A stretch of DNA of 64,000 nucleotides from Carboxylicivirga longa (GTDB lineage: Bacteria; Bacteroidota; Bacteroidia; Bacteroidales; Marinilabiliaceae). Position 1 is the first letter of the stretch. Each line of letters starts with the position of its first letter. The position numbers and the translations under genes were made by a program. A model generated the notes under the pieces. The model was not told where the DNA came from and ran no database searches. It saw nothing but the letters and a program-made list of their open reading frames with translations. The DNA is taken from contig NZ_JBNGOZ010000017.1 of assembly GCF_050589825.1 (NCBI RefSeq), positions 43,043 to 107,042 of the forward strand. The letters are read 5' to 3'. This document shows positions 1 through 8,517 of this stretch, in pieces.

Positions 1-125
1 TATTCCTGTGAGTTCACAGTGATACTATTTTGGCATTTTTATATATATTTTTTACGAGCATATATATTCCATCATTCATCGATGCCATATATTTTTGCAT
101 ACCAACTATTAAAAAATCAGATACC

Positions 126-968
126 ATGTATAGAAAACATATTTTGACCTTTTTGATTTCAGTAATAACTTATACATATAGCTATTCACAAAAAAAAATA
201 TTGTATAAACAGATTGATTCAACTAAATTATTTATGGAAGTCTACCATCCTGAATTAATTGACACGACAAAACAATACCCGGCGATGGTTTTCTTTTTTG
301 GAGGTGGTTGGATTAACGGTTCAATCAAACAATTTGAACCACATGCCAACCATTTTTCAAGAAGAGGTATGATTTGTTTTCTCGTTGATTATAGAGTTAA
401 CGAAAGGCAACAAACCAGCCCATTTGAGTCACTAAAAGATGCTAAATCAGCTATTAGGTATATTAAAGAACAAGCAGACAAATTTCATATTGATACTTCA
501 AAGATTGTTGCTGCTGGGGGTTCTGCAGGAGGACATCTAGCAGCAGCTACAGCATTAATTGATAGTTATAATGAAAATACTGATAATATGTTAGTAAGCT
601 GTGTACCTAATGCTTTGGTTCTTTTTAACCCAGTATTTGACAATGGTCCAGGTGGATATGGTTATGATAGAATTGGAGCTGCCTATAAAGAGTTTTCACC
701 TCTTCATAACCTTAAAAAAGGAGCACCTCCAACAATTGTACTTTTAGGCACAAATGATAGATTAATACCTGTAGAAACAGCTAAGTATTATGGAAAAGTC
801 ATGAAAAAAGTTGGAAGCAAATTCGATTTGAAACTTCATGAGGGAGAAGGTCATGGATTCTTCAACTATAAAAATTTTGAATATTACAAAAAAACACTAA
901 TTGAAGCAGACAAATTTTTAGTGTCTCTTGGGTATCTAAAAGCAGAACCTATCATTAAAATAGAGTAA
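126..968 (+). CDS. secreted alpha/beta-hydrolase, carbohydrate esterase-like
   Basis: Probable secreted esterase of the alpha/beta-hydrolase fold (BD-FAE/acetyl-xylan-esterase-like), likely removing acyl groups from plant or algal glycans. The start at 126 is preferred over an upstream in-frame ATG at 30 because it gives a clean signal peptide (MYRKHILTFLISVITY, then a cut after YSYSQ). Visible are an oxyanion loop FFGGGW, the nucleophile elbow GGSAGG with Ser near residue 133, an Asp in GTNDRL near 211 and the catalytic His in GEGHGFF near 242. About 280 residues is normal for a single-domain member. It lies upstream of two glycoside hydrolases on the same strand, which suggests a shared glycan-degrading role. 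The natural substrate cannot be read from sequence. Confidence 0.8.
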   Translation: MYRKHILTFLISVITYTYSYSQKKILYKQIDSTKLFMEVYHPELIDTTKQYPAMVFFFGGGWINGSIKQFEPHANHFSRRGMICFLVDYRVNERQQTSPFESLKDAKSAIRYIKEQADKFHIDTSKIVAAGGSAGGHLAAATALIDSYNENTDNMLVSCVPNALVLFNPVFDNGPGGYGYDRIGAAYKEFSPLHNLKKGAPPTIVLLGTNDRLIPVETAKYYGKVMKKVGSKFDLKLHEGEGHGFFNYKNFEYYKKTLIEADKFLVSLGYLKAEPIIKIE

Positions 969-970
969 TA

Positions 971-1105
971 ACAGTTGGTAACATTTTATATAAATAATGG
1001 CAGGAAAAGCGCTAAATATTAAGGTTTGCAGCCCGCTCAAACTACGTAGCGGTTTAACAGAAACCATCAAGTAATTTGCCACTACTCATTCAATTTACTG
1101 TCATG
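971..1105. repeat. imperfect inverted repeat between esterase and GH39-like gene
   Basis: This non-coding gap contains ACAGT near its left end and ACTGT near its right end. Inside these lie TGGCA and, facing it, TGCCA, and there are further scattered complementary bases, so the segment could fold as a long imperfect hairpin. It has no U-run and is not a simple terminator. It may be a dispersed repeat or a recombination-site relic. No function is assigned. Confidence 0.25.
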
Positions 1106-1185
1106 GATAGTTACACATTGCAAGCTCCCTGTAAGCATCTTTCAAAAACCATTCCCCATTAATTTATAAGCTAATTTCAATTCTT

Positions 1186-2790
1186 ATGAACAAGATTAAA
1201 TCACTATTCGCTTTCTTAATTATTTCAACTTCAGTTTATTGCCAAACGCATTTCACTGTTGAAATTGATTACAACAACTATGGCCCTACAAGTAAATACC
1301 GTTCAGGAGTAACACACACTCAAGAAACAGCAGACCCTTGGGGAAAAGAAGCTGCTTTGGTTAGTGCCAAAAATCTTTTAGAACAAAGTTGCCACTATCA
1401 GAACCAGCATATAATGGGATGGGGAGCTGGCAATCCCTGGCCTGATTCGACCGTGACAAATTCAGATAATTGGGATTGGAATTCTTTGGACAGACGAATT
1501 AATCTTATGCGGGAAACGAACGGAGAACTCATCATAACACTTTGTGGATGCCCAACCTGGATGCATTCTCCGGAAAAAAACGGCACAACAGATTGGAATG
1601 AACTTGAAGCAGCTCCTAAGCCAGAGCGCTATAAGAAATTTGCCCATTTATGTGCCGAAGTTGCACGTCGTTATCCCGATGTTGAAAACTTTCAGGTATG
1701 GAACGAAATGAAAGGTTTTTGGAATTCAAGCCTTAATAGATGGGATTATGAAGGATACACAAAAATGTATAACCTCGTATACGATTCGTTGATGATTGTT
1801 AATCCCAACCTTAAACTGGGAGGTCCATATCCTGTTGTCTCAACATATTCAACTAAAAAGAGTTTTACATCTAATATTGGTGGTACTTATGGATGGTTCG
1901 ATCAACGCCCATTAGACGTTATTACCTATTGGCTTAACAACAAAAAAGGCGGTCATTTCATATGCATTGATGGTAATACCAAAAATAAAGATGACATATG
2001 GAACACAAATGCCATTGATGCAGCAGATAAGTTTAAAGACATTAGCGATTGGATACGCACACAACCTAACGGCGGTGCTGAACTTGACATCTGGTGGAGC
2101 GAGTGGTATGCCACCCCTTCACCAAGTGATGAGGCCGACAACCCCGATGCCCTTGATGCGATCATGAGCAGCTGCCTTATTAAAACAATTCAGGCAGGTG
2201 TAGCAAATGTGTTGATATGGCAACCTGAAGGCGATGCTGATGGCTTTTCACATCCCCTCGGTATTTGGACATCAACTAAGATTAATGGAGGTGGACAAGC
2301 AACGCCTTATTACGACTCCCACAAAATCTTAAATGACTACTTTGGTTCTGGAACTGAACTCGTCAATTATACTGTTGATAAAAAGGGACTTAATTTATTA
2401 GTTTCTCGTGACGATATTTTTGTTGTCAATGAATTGAACCAATCAATTACTGTATCACTTGATCAGCACGGTGACATATCACTTCTGCCCTATGAAACAA
2501 AACTGCTAGGAAACTATACTAATATCATCAATACATACTCACACAACCAACTGCAAGTTAGCTACTCGAGCGAAAATCAGCTACTCACTATCGATTGTAA
2601 GAAACAGCGTACCCAGGCTCTCCACGTTGAGATATATACTATTAATGGACGCTTGATATTTAAAGACAGATTGAATAAACCCAATGAGCGACAATCGATA
2701 AATATAAGCCACTTAAAAAATGGTATGTATATCTACCGCATTGTAGGTGAAAACCAATCACTTCTTAATGGTAAATTCATTAAGCAATAA
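1186..2790 (+). CDS. secreted GH39-like glycoside hydrolase with T9SS tail
   Basis: Predicted extracellular retaining glycosidase of clan GH-A, closest in pattern to GH39 (beta-xylosidase-type). It has a signal peptide (MNKIKSLFAFLIISTSVYC), then a (beta/alpha)8 region. The likely acid/base Glu174 sits in WNEMKGF and the likely nucleophile Glu306 in WWSEWY. Residues about 450-534 form a type A T9SS sorting domain (YTINGRLIF, then KNGMYIYRI), so the enzyme should be exported across the outer membrane and anchored or released by the type IX system. A terminator follows directly, then a GH2 gene. Family assignment is by motif only; GH30 or another GH-A family is possible. Confidence 0.65.
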   Translation: MNKIKSLFAFLIISTSVYCQTHFTVEIDYNNYGPTSKYRSGVTHTQETADPWGKEAALVSAKNLLEQSCHYQNQHIMGWGAGNPWPDSTVTNSDNWDWNSLDRRINLMRETNGELIITLCGCPTWMHSPEKNGTTDWNELEAAPKPERYKKFAHLCAEVARRYPDVENFQVWNEMKGFWNSSLNRWDYEGYTKMYNLVYDSLMIVNPNLKLGGPYPVVSTYSTKKSFTSNIGGTYGWFDQRPLDVITYWLNNKKGGHFICIDGNTKNKDDIWNTNAIDAADKFKDISDWIRTQPNGGAELDIWWSEWYATPSPSDEADNPDALDAIMSSCLIKTIQAGVANVLIWQPEGDADGFSHPLGIWTSTKINGGGQATPYYDSHKILNDYFGSGTELVNYTVDKKGLNLLVSRDDIFVVNELNQSITVSLDQHGDISLLPYETKLLGNYTNIINTYSHNQLQVSYSSENQLLTIDCKKQRTQALHVEIYTINGRLIFKDRLNKPNERQSINISHLKNGMYIYRIVGENQSLLNGKFIKQ

Positions 2791-2807
2791 ACATCTTACA
2801 AAATCCC

Positions 2808-2844
2808 AAGGCTGTCTAATTACATATTGGACAGCCTTTTTTTT
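2808..2844 (+). terminator. Rho-independent terminator after GH39-like gene
   Basis: The stem AAGGCTGTC/GACAGCCTT is perfect, with a 13-nt loop, and is followed by a run of T. It lies 18 bases after the stop codon and separates this gene from the GH2 gene downstream. Confidence 0.85.
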
Positions 2845-2860
2845 ACCTAAACAGCTAAAT

Positions 2861-5800
2861 ATGTATTCAATAAAACTAGCTCTACACATTAGCTTATTAT
2901 TTGTATTTATTACTTCATGCCAAACCAATACTAATTATAATACGGTTGATTGGGAGGAGATAAATCCTGTTGATTGGGAAAATCCCTTGATTAGCGAGGT
3001 AAACAGAGAAGCCCCGAGGGCGCATTTTATACCTTTTGCTTCAATAGAAGAAATCGATCGTGGTAATAAATGGGCATCATCCTATTTAAAATCCTTAAAC
3101 GGAAATTGGTTGTTTCATCTAGCCAAGAACCCTGCGGAACGTCCCTACTATTTTTTTAAAGACGATTTTGATTGTAGTGAGTGGAAGGTAATTAAGGTGC
3201 CGGCAAACTGGGAGATACAAGGATATGAGTACCCCATCTACACAAACATTAAATATCCCCATGAAAACACCCCGCCAGTAATCCAGAAACATTATAATCC
3301 TGTAGGTTCATATAAAAGAACTTTTAATATACCGCCAGATTGGACAGACAAGGAAGTATTCTTGCACTTTGGAGCTGCCGGATCAGCTGTTAATGTTTGG
3401 GTTAACGAACAAAAAGTGGGCTATTTCGAAGATTCAAAAACGCCATCTGAATTTAATATTTCGAAATACCTCAAGCCAGAGGAAAACTCCCTTTCGGTTG
3501 AAATATTCAAATGGAGCAACGGCTCGTACCTTGAGGACCAAGACTTCTGGCGAATGGCAGGTATAACCAGAGATGTTTACCTAATAGCTCGCAACAAACA
3601 ATATATTAGGGATTTTAAAATCACCTCTGACCTTGATAATAGTTATTCAACTGGTTTTTTTAATTTGTCTGTTGAAGTTGTCGGTAAAGCAAATTCAATT
3701 ATCGAAGCTCGTCTGATGGAAGGAAATTCTTTAGTTAAAAAATTCGAATCAATGTGCACGAGCGGAAATACTACATTTAATGCCCAAATAACGAATGTCA
3801 AAAAATGGACGGCTGAAACACCAAATTTATATGAACTAATCATCAGCCTTAAAGATACAAGCAATAAGGTTCTTGAAATCCTTCGTCAGGATGTTGGTTT
3901 CAGGCGCATTGAAATCAAAAATGCGAATCTACTGGTAAATGGCCAATATGTATATATCAAAGGTGTAAACCTTCATGAACATCACGATGTAAATGGGCAC
4001 GTTGTTGATGAGGAAACTATGTTGAAAGACATCCGCTTAATGAAGAGTCATAATATAAATGCAGTCCGCACATCCCACTATCCCCAACCTGAGCGTTGGT
4101 ATGAACTATGTAATCGGTATGGTTTATACCTGATTGATGAAGCAAATATTGAATCGCACGGAATGGGAGCCACGCACCAAGGCGATTTTAATAAAGAGAA
4201 ACACATCGCCTACCTTCCCGAATGGGCAGACGCGCACATGTACCGCATCAATAATATGTACGAACGTGACAAAAACCAACCTTCGGTTATTATTTGGTCA
4301 ATGGGTAACGAATGTGGGAACGGAAAGGTTTTTTTCGATGCCTACGATATGTTGAAACAAAAAGATTCTTGCCGATTAGTACAATTTGAGCAAGCCGAAT
4401 CGACAGAAAACACTGACATTTACTGTCCTATGTACCCAAAACTTGAACACATGGAGAGTTATGCCCGGAAAGGGAATCTTCAACCATTTATACCATGTGA
4501 GTATGCTCATGCCATGGGCAATAGTTTAGGAAATCTCCAAGATTATTGGGATTTAATAGAATCCGAATCCATTCTCCAGGGAGGGTTTATCTGGGACTGG
4601 GTAGACCAAGGCTTACTAACAACAAATGAGGACGGGGAAAAATATTGGGCTTATGGCGGTGATTTTGGCCCCGATACTGTGCCAAGTGATGGAAATTTCT
4701 GTATTAACGGACTGGTCAATCCCGACAGAGGAATTAAACCCCATCTTTTGGAATTAAAAAAAGTTTATCAATACATCAAATTCAAGCCTGTAGATATCAA
4801 AGCTGGAAAAATAAGGATAGAAAACAATTATGCGTTCATAAACACCAAAAAATTCAGGTTCAGGTATGAATTAAAAGCTAACGGTGAGCTTTTAAAGACT
4901 GGCGAAATAAAGGGCTTGAACCTAAATCCAGGCGAGTCAAAAGAAATCGAAATTGATGTAAATAATGAACTGCTTGAGGGTTATGAATACTTTTTAAATA
5001 TTTATGCCGAGCTAAAAGCCAAAGAATGGCTGGTCGATGCCGGAACTGTACTAGCGAAAGAACAATTCAAGATTGGAGGAAAACAGCATTTAAAAAAAAG
5101 ATTCAGTAGTGCCATTAAACGAAAAACATCAGACAAAAAAGTCTACTTCTTCGGTGATGGGTTCACCATCACTTTTGATACCCTGAAAGGTGTGCTTTCG
5201 TCTTTTACGTATGAAAACACAGAACTAATCAATGAAGGACCGGTTCCCAATTTCTACCGCGCACCAACCGACAATGATTTTGGTAACAATATGGATAAAC
5301 GCTGTGAAGTTTGGCGAGATGCAGGACGTAATCGACAAATAACATCCTTTGACATAAAAGACGCAGGAATATCATTCCGATTTAATTTAAAGGATGGCGA
5401 GCAACAATTAGGAAGCTATCAGACAGACTACACAATAAGGAACGACGGCTCAATAGAAATATTCAACACATTTACTATGGTCGACGACAATCTTCCGGAA
5501 ATACCTAAAATGGGGATGAACATCGTTGTACCTCGGGAATTTGAACAAATAAGTTGGTTTGGTCGGGGGCCTCATGAATCGTATTGGGATAGGAAAACCA
5601 GTGCCTTTGTAGACTTATATTCAGGTACCGTTTCTGAACAATATTGGGCGTATATACGCCCTCAGGAAAATGGAAACAAAACAGATGTACGTTGGATGTC
5701 ACTATTAAATAAACAAGGTAAAGGCCTAAAGTTTGTCGCGAACGAATTATTAAATATTTCTGTGCATCACAATACACAGGAAGACTTTGAGTCTCCAGGT

Positions 5801-6007
5801 CGCACCGATGGTCGTCAGATTGATGGAATGCCCGTTTTAAACAGGCACACAACCGATGTCAAACCACGCAATCTCACATCGGTTAATATCGATTACAAAC
5901 AAATGGGCGTTGGTGGAGATAATAGTTGGGGAGCAAGAACTCATGAGCAATATAGGTTAAGAGGAAAAAAGTTTTCATATGGATTTACAATCATCCCTAT
6001 TCAATAA
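2861..6007 (+). CDS. GH2 beta-galactosidase, LacZ-type lipoprotein
   Basis: Large beta-galactosidase of family GH2 (1048 aa), hydrolysing terminal beta-galactosides. The start at 2861 gives a lipoprotein signal (MYSIKLALHISLLFVFITSC), placing the enzyme on a membrane surface; an earlier in-frame ATG lies inside the previous gene. Domain order is sugar-binding jelly roll, Ig-like domain, TIM barrel, then the Bgal small-chain domain over about the last 270 residues. The LacZ signature HEHHDVNGHVVDEE, the acid/base Glu484 in GNECGNG and the nucleophile Glu547 in CEYAHAMGN are all present, so it should be active. With the esterase and the GH39-like enzyme it forms a small glycan-degrading set. 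No SusC/D is seen next to it in this window. Confidence 0.92.
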   Translation: MYSIKLALHISLLFVFITSCQTNTNYNTVDWEEINPVDWENPLISEVNREAPRAHFIPFASIEEIDRGNKWASSYLKSLNGNWLFHLAKNPAERPYYFFKDDFDCSEWKVIKVPANWEIQGYEYPIYTNIKYPHENTPPVIQKHYNPVGSYKRTFNIPPDWTDKEVFLHFGAAGSAVNVWVNEQKVGYFEDSKTPSEFNISKYLKPEENSLSVEIFKWSNGSYLEDQDFWRMAGITRDVYLIARNKQYIRDFKITSDLDNSYSTGFFNLSVEVVGKANSIIEARLMEGNSLVKKFESMCTSGNTTFNAQITNVKKWTAETPNLYELIISLKDTSNKVLEILRQDVGFRRIEIKNANLLVNGQYVYIKGVNLHEHHDVNGHVVDEETMLKDIRLMKSHNINAVRTSHYPQPERWYELCNRYGLYLIDEANIESHGMGATHQGDFNKEKHIAYLPEWADAHMYRINNMYERDKNQPSVIIWSMGNECGNGKVFFDAYDMLKQKDSCRLVQFEQAESTENTDIYCPMYPKLEHMESYARKGNLQPFIPCEYAHAMGNSLGNLQDYWDLIESESILQGGFIWDWVDQGLLTTNEDGEKYWAYGGDFGPDTVPSDGNFCINGLVNPDRGIKPHLLELKKVYQYIKFKPVDIKAGKIRIENNYAFINTKKFRFRYELKANGELLKTGEIKGLNLNPGESKEIEIDVNNELLEGYEYFLNIYAELKAKEWLVDAGTVLAKEQFKIGGKQHLKKRFSSAIKRKTSDKKVYFFGDGFTITFDTLKGVLSSFTYENTELINEGPVPNFYRAPTDNDFGNNMDKRCEVWRDAGRNRQITSFDIKDAGISFRFNLKDGEQQLGSYQTDYTIRNDGSIEIFNTFTMVDDNLPEIPKMGMNIVVPREFEQISWFGRGPHESYWDRKTSAFVDLYSGTVSEQYWAYIRPQENGNKTDVRWMSLLNKQGKGLKFVANELLNISVHHNTQEDFESPGRTDGRQIDGMPVLNRHTTDVKPRNLTSVNIDYKQMGVGGDNSWGARTHEQYRLRGKKFSYGFTIIPIQ

Positions 6008-6133
6008 AGGGGTGTTTGCATTCTATCATTGGCGGGTGCTTAAAAACAACCTGAATTCTATATAAAAACTTTTTTTCACCTAAAGCAAGGTGGTTATGTA
6101 TTATCTGCAATTAAACTATAAATAATCGTTGAA

Positions 6134-6162
6134 ATTATCCGTTTGAGATTAAAACGGATAAT
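6134..6162 (-). terminator. hairpin ending a decayed minus-strand gene copy
   Basis: Perfect inverted repeat ATTATCCGTTT/AAACGGATAAT with a 7-nt loop, directly beyond the 3' end of the gene remnant at 6153-6407. The matching place after the intact gene (7797) shows only a degraded version. It probably ended transcription of the remnant's parent gene; the T-run is weak. Confidence 0.45.
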
Positions 6163-6407
6163 AACAAGGCTTCATATTTCAATACTCATGCTTTGTAAAA
6201 GCGCAACTAATTTTGTAACTCTTTAATATTTGCACTGATTTCAAAACTTGGTTCTGAAGGGAATGTTATAAGAAGTTTTTTATTGGCAATTTCTAAGTCG
6301 TGTTTTTGAGTGACATCCTTAATTCGATTCCGTAATTAACAATCTCCACTCGTAATGTTGGATTAAACTTATTCGTTAAGTCAAGCTCTGATTTAAAACG
6401 GGTATGA
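6153..6407 (-). pseudogene. truncated copy of the 3' end of the gene at 7797-8507
   Basis: Read on the minus strand, this stretch matches the last roughly 250 bases of the zinc-finger/coiled-coil gene at 7797-8507, base for base over long runs (for example AACAAGGCTTCATATTT and TTGGATTAAACTTATT). It has small insertions and deletions that destroy the frame and no 5' part. Homology continues past the stop codon by some 25 bases and ends abruptly near 6407, just before a terminator. With the intact copy it forms an imperfect direct repeat that brackets the Abi_2 gene. It is a relic of an earlier related element or of a partial duplication. Confidence 0.8.
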
Positions 6408-6410
6408 CCA

Positions 6411-6441
6411 AAAAAACAAAACCCGGAGCAAGTCCGGGTTT
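6411..6441 (-). terminator. terminator of the Abi_2 gene
   Basis: Stem AAACCCGG/CCGGGTTT with a 7-nt loop. On the minus strand it is followed by TTTTG and more T, so it ends transcription coming from the Abi_2 gene at 6531-7400. Confidence 0.75.
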
Positions 6442-6530
6442 ATCTTATTTTTTTATAGTGCAGCATTACAGCTTGTGTAATGGGGCACTGTATGGTACAA
6501 ATATACGATATCTATTTGTTTTTGACAAGA

Positions 6531-7400
6531 CTAAAATGAATAGCCTATTTTGTCTTCAATGATGGACTTTAAAGATTGATTTGCTGCGCATTTATCGAAT
6601 AGCATCTTGATTTCATTATCTAAGTCGGCTGCTCGATTACTAGATATTTGAGACAGAATGTAATGTACGACCTTAATGGCAGAATCCAAAGAGTGTCGGT
6701 TGTTATTATTAAAAGTAATGGCCGGATGAGCTGAAATTCCTTTGGGCAATTGTAAATCAAAAAGAACGCCACCATGTGCACATATATTCCGAATATGAAC
6801 AACTGTATTCATAAGGTTTTCGAACTTTTTAACGTTTCTTACATCATACAGACCAGCGATACGTTCTTTTATTTCATTATTCTTTACGGATTTATAAATC
6901 TTAAGAATTGTACCAAAAGTAAAAAACTCTAATGTTTTCCATGCCGGTGCATATTTATCATTGATGTTGTTGCGATGGTGTAGCTTAATGGTTTTGTTAT
7001 TCTTAATAAATTCTTCATTATAGTGTTGGCTAATAGCTCCAATGAAGTCGTGAGTCATTACTTCCGGGTCGATAAACCAGGTAGGAGATTTTTTGTATTT
7101 ATTCGACACATAATAAACCACCTTGGTTCTAAAGTTAATTTCTATTCGATTTAAGAGCCTCATCAGGAGATTTCTCAAATCAACATCCAGATAATAAAGC
7201 GCTAATGCATCTGAGAATTTAGCTTCAGGTCTAAAGTTATGCTCACCATCAATTTCAAAAGGATTCCAATAAAAACCCAAGCGATAATAACCAATGTCAA
7301 GCAATACTTCTTTGATTTTTTCTTCGCCAAGGTCAAGGTTTAAACCTCTCTCTTTTAGTTTTCCTATCTGAACAGATGTATTTGTTGCTATAATGCCCAT
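6531..7400 (-). CDS. Abi_2 family abortive-infection protein (AbiD/AbiF-like)
   Basis: A 289-residue protein with the layout of the Abi_2 (AbiD/AbiF) family, which blocks phage growth by killing or stalling infected cells. The N-terminal pattern LLDIGYYRLGFYWNPF, the middle block LNRIEINFRTKV and the C-terminal VHIRNICAHG are typical. Arg204 and His209 form an R-x4-H motif as in HEPN ribonucleases, so RNA cleavage is a reasonable inference. It is a single-gene unit with its own terminator and about 400 bases of upstream DNA. It sits between a decayed and an intact copy of an element gene, so it looks like cargo of the mobile element. Confidence 0.85.
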   Translation of the reverse strand: MGIIATNTSVQIGKLKERGLNLDLGEEKIKEVLLDIGYYRLGFYWNPFEIDGEHNFRPEAKFSDALALYYLDVDLRNLLMRLLNRIEINFRTKVVYYVSNKYKKSPTWFIDPEVMTHDFIGAISQHYNEEFIKNNKTIKLHHRNNINDKYAPAWKTLEFFTFGTILKIYKSVKNNEIKERIAGLYDVRNVKKFENLMNTVVHIRNICAHGGVLFDLQLPKGISAHPAITFNNNNRHSLDSAIKVVHYILSQISSNRAADLDNEIKMLFDKCAANQSLKSIIEDKIGYSF

Positions 7401-7796
7401 TTAACAAAGCTAGTCTTTTAAAATTGATTTAATGCTGAAAGATTCAATTTTCAACGTTGTAACGCTAAACTGTTGACTTTTTTGTTTGTCATACTGCAAA
7501 ACAAAAAAAGCGATTATAGAAAAGTATCCTGACTTCCTATAGTCAGGGCTATCTATAATCACCTTTGTAAATATAGAATTATTATAAAAATCTTATAAAC
7601 TTCGCATTTTACAATATTAAGAAGCTGGTATTTTGCGCACAACTGCACGTTTTTACAGTAAAAAAGCGTATAAAAGTTTACTTTCAAGAGATCTTTTGTA
7701 GCGAAAATGATAATAATTGGCATATATATTAGCTATAAATGCACTTCTGCTTGCTTTTTTAAACGTATACTAAGCGTTAAAATTAACCGAATAAAG
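7401..7796. other. gene-free AT-rich spacer upstream of Abi_2
   Basis: About 400 AT-rich bases between the element core and the Abi_2 gene. I see no reading frame worth calling. The one clear structure is the nested hairpin at 7512-7560. The Abi_2 promoter must lie here, but no convincing TAnnTTTG box with a partner element is visible. Confidence 0.5.
7512..7560. repeat. two-tier perfect hairpin upstream of Abi_2
   Basis: The outer arms GATTATAGA/TCTATAATC (9 bp) enclose the inner arms CCTGACT/AGTCAGG (7 bp, 6-nt loop). There is no adjoining T-run, so it is not a standard terminator. It may be an RNA control element, a transfer or nicking site, or an element end. Confidence 0.55.
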
Positions 7797-8507
7797 CTAT
7801 ACGGATAATAACAAGGCTTCATATTTTAATACACGTGCTTCATAAAATCGCAACTGATTATGTAACTCTTTAATCTTTGCGCTGATTTCTATGATTTGGT
7901 TCTGAAGGGAAGTTATTAGAAGTTGTTTATTGGCAATTTTCAAATCGTGTTTTTGAATGACATCTTGAATTCTATTCCGGTAATCATCAATCTCTACTCG
8001 TAACGTTGGATTAAACTTATTTGCCAAGTCAAGCTCAGATTTTAAACGGTTATAAGCAAATTCGTTACCATTCTTCTTTTCCGTTAAATATGCGCTATTA
8101 AGAAAATTGTTATAAAGAACTAAATCCGATAAGCTCATAAGTTTCATCAATTTGGCTTTGTCACCACTTTCAATTGATAAAACTTCTTCTTCAATAATTA
8201 ATATTTGCGCAGAATGCTTACTTCTATCAGCTTCCAACTGTTCTATTTGGGCATTAATAGCTTCCAGCTTAGTTTCACACTCATTGCATTTTGCAATAAG
8301 ATATTGTGTGTCTAATACTCCTTCAATAACAACATCATTTTCTTGTTGTTGCGCAATATTATCTATTTGGGATAAGTCCATATTGCCGTTTTTGCGCTGT
8401 TTCTTCTTGTAGTTATAGGCAGCACGGCACTTATCGGAACAGCATACTGCATCCGAACGTTTGGGAGTGAATGATTCTCCACAATTAAGGCATGTTTTGT
8501 TATTCAT
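7797..8507 (-). CDS. element protein: N-terminal zinc finger plus long coiled coil
   Basis: Protein of 236 residues, function unknown. Residues 5-29 hold a CxxC...CCxxxC zinc-finger pattern (CLNCGESF, then AVCCSDKCRAAY), a short ribbon often seen in Bacteroidota mobile-element proteins. From about residue 75 to the end it is predicted to be long alpha-helix/coiled coil (LEAINAQIEQLEAD, LLITSLQNQIIEISAKIKEL). It is the last gene of a minus-strand operon headed by the integrase module, 10 bases after the primase-like gene. A broken second copy of its 3' end lies at 6153-6407. A structural or DNA-tethering role is conceivable but unsupported. Confidence 0.7.
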   Translation of the reverse strand: MNNKTCLNCGESFTPKRSDAVCCSDKCRAAYNYKKKQRKNGNMDLSQIDNIAQQQENDVVIEGVLDTQYLIAKCNECETKLEAINAQIEQLEADRSKHSAQILIIEEEVLSIESGDKAKLMKLMSLSDLVLYNNFLNSAYLTEKKNGNEFAYNRLKSELDLANKFNPTLRVEIDDYRNRIQDVIQKHDLKIANKQLLITSLQNQIIEISAKIKELHNQLRFYEARVLKYEALLLSV

Positions 8508-8517
8508 GTTTAAATAT

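Noticed and set aside
7401..7796. An antitoxin partner for Abi_2
   Set aside because: No reading frame with a start, RBS and coherent composition is found upstream; only the nested hairpin remains as a possible RNA control.
8474..8483. ATTCTCCACA, the same 10 bases as the end of the tRNA-Ala remnant, as a possible left attachment site
   Set aside because: It lies inside the zinc-finger coding sequence (codes the GESF part of CLNCGESF on the minus strand) and no further tRNA bases match around it.
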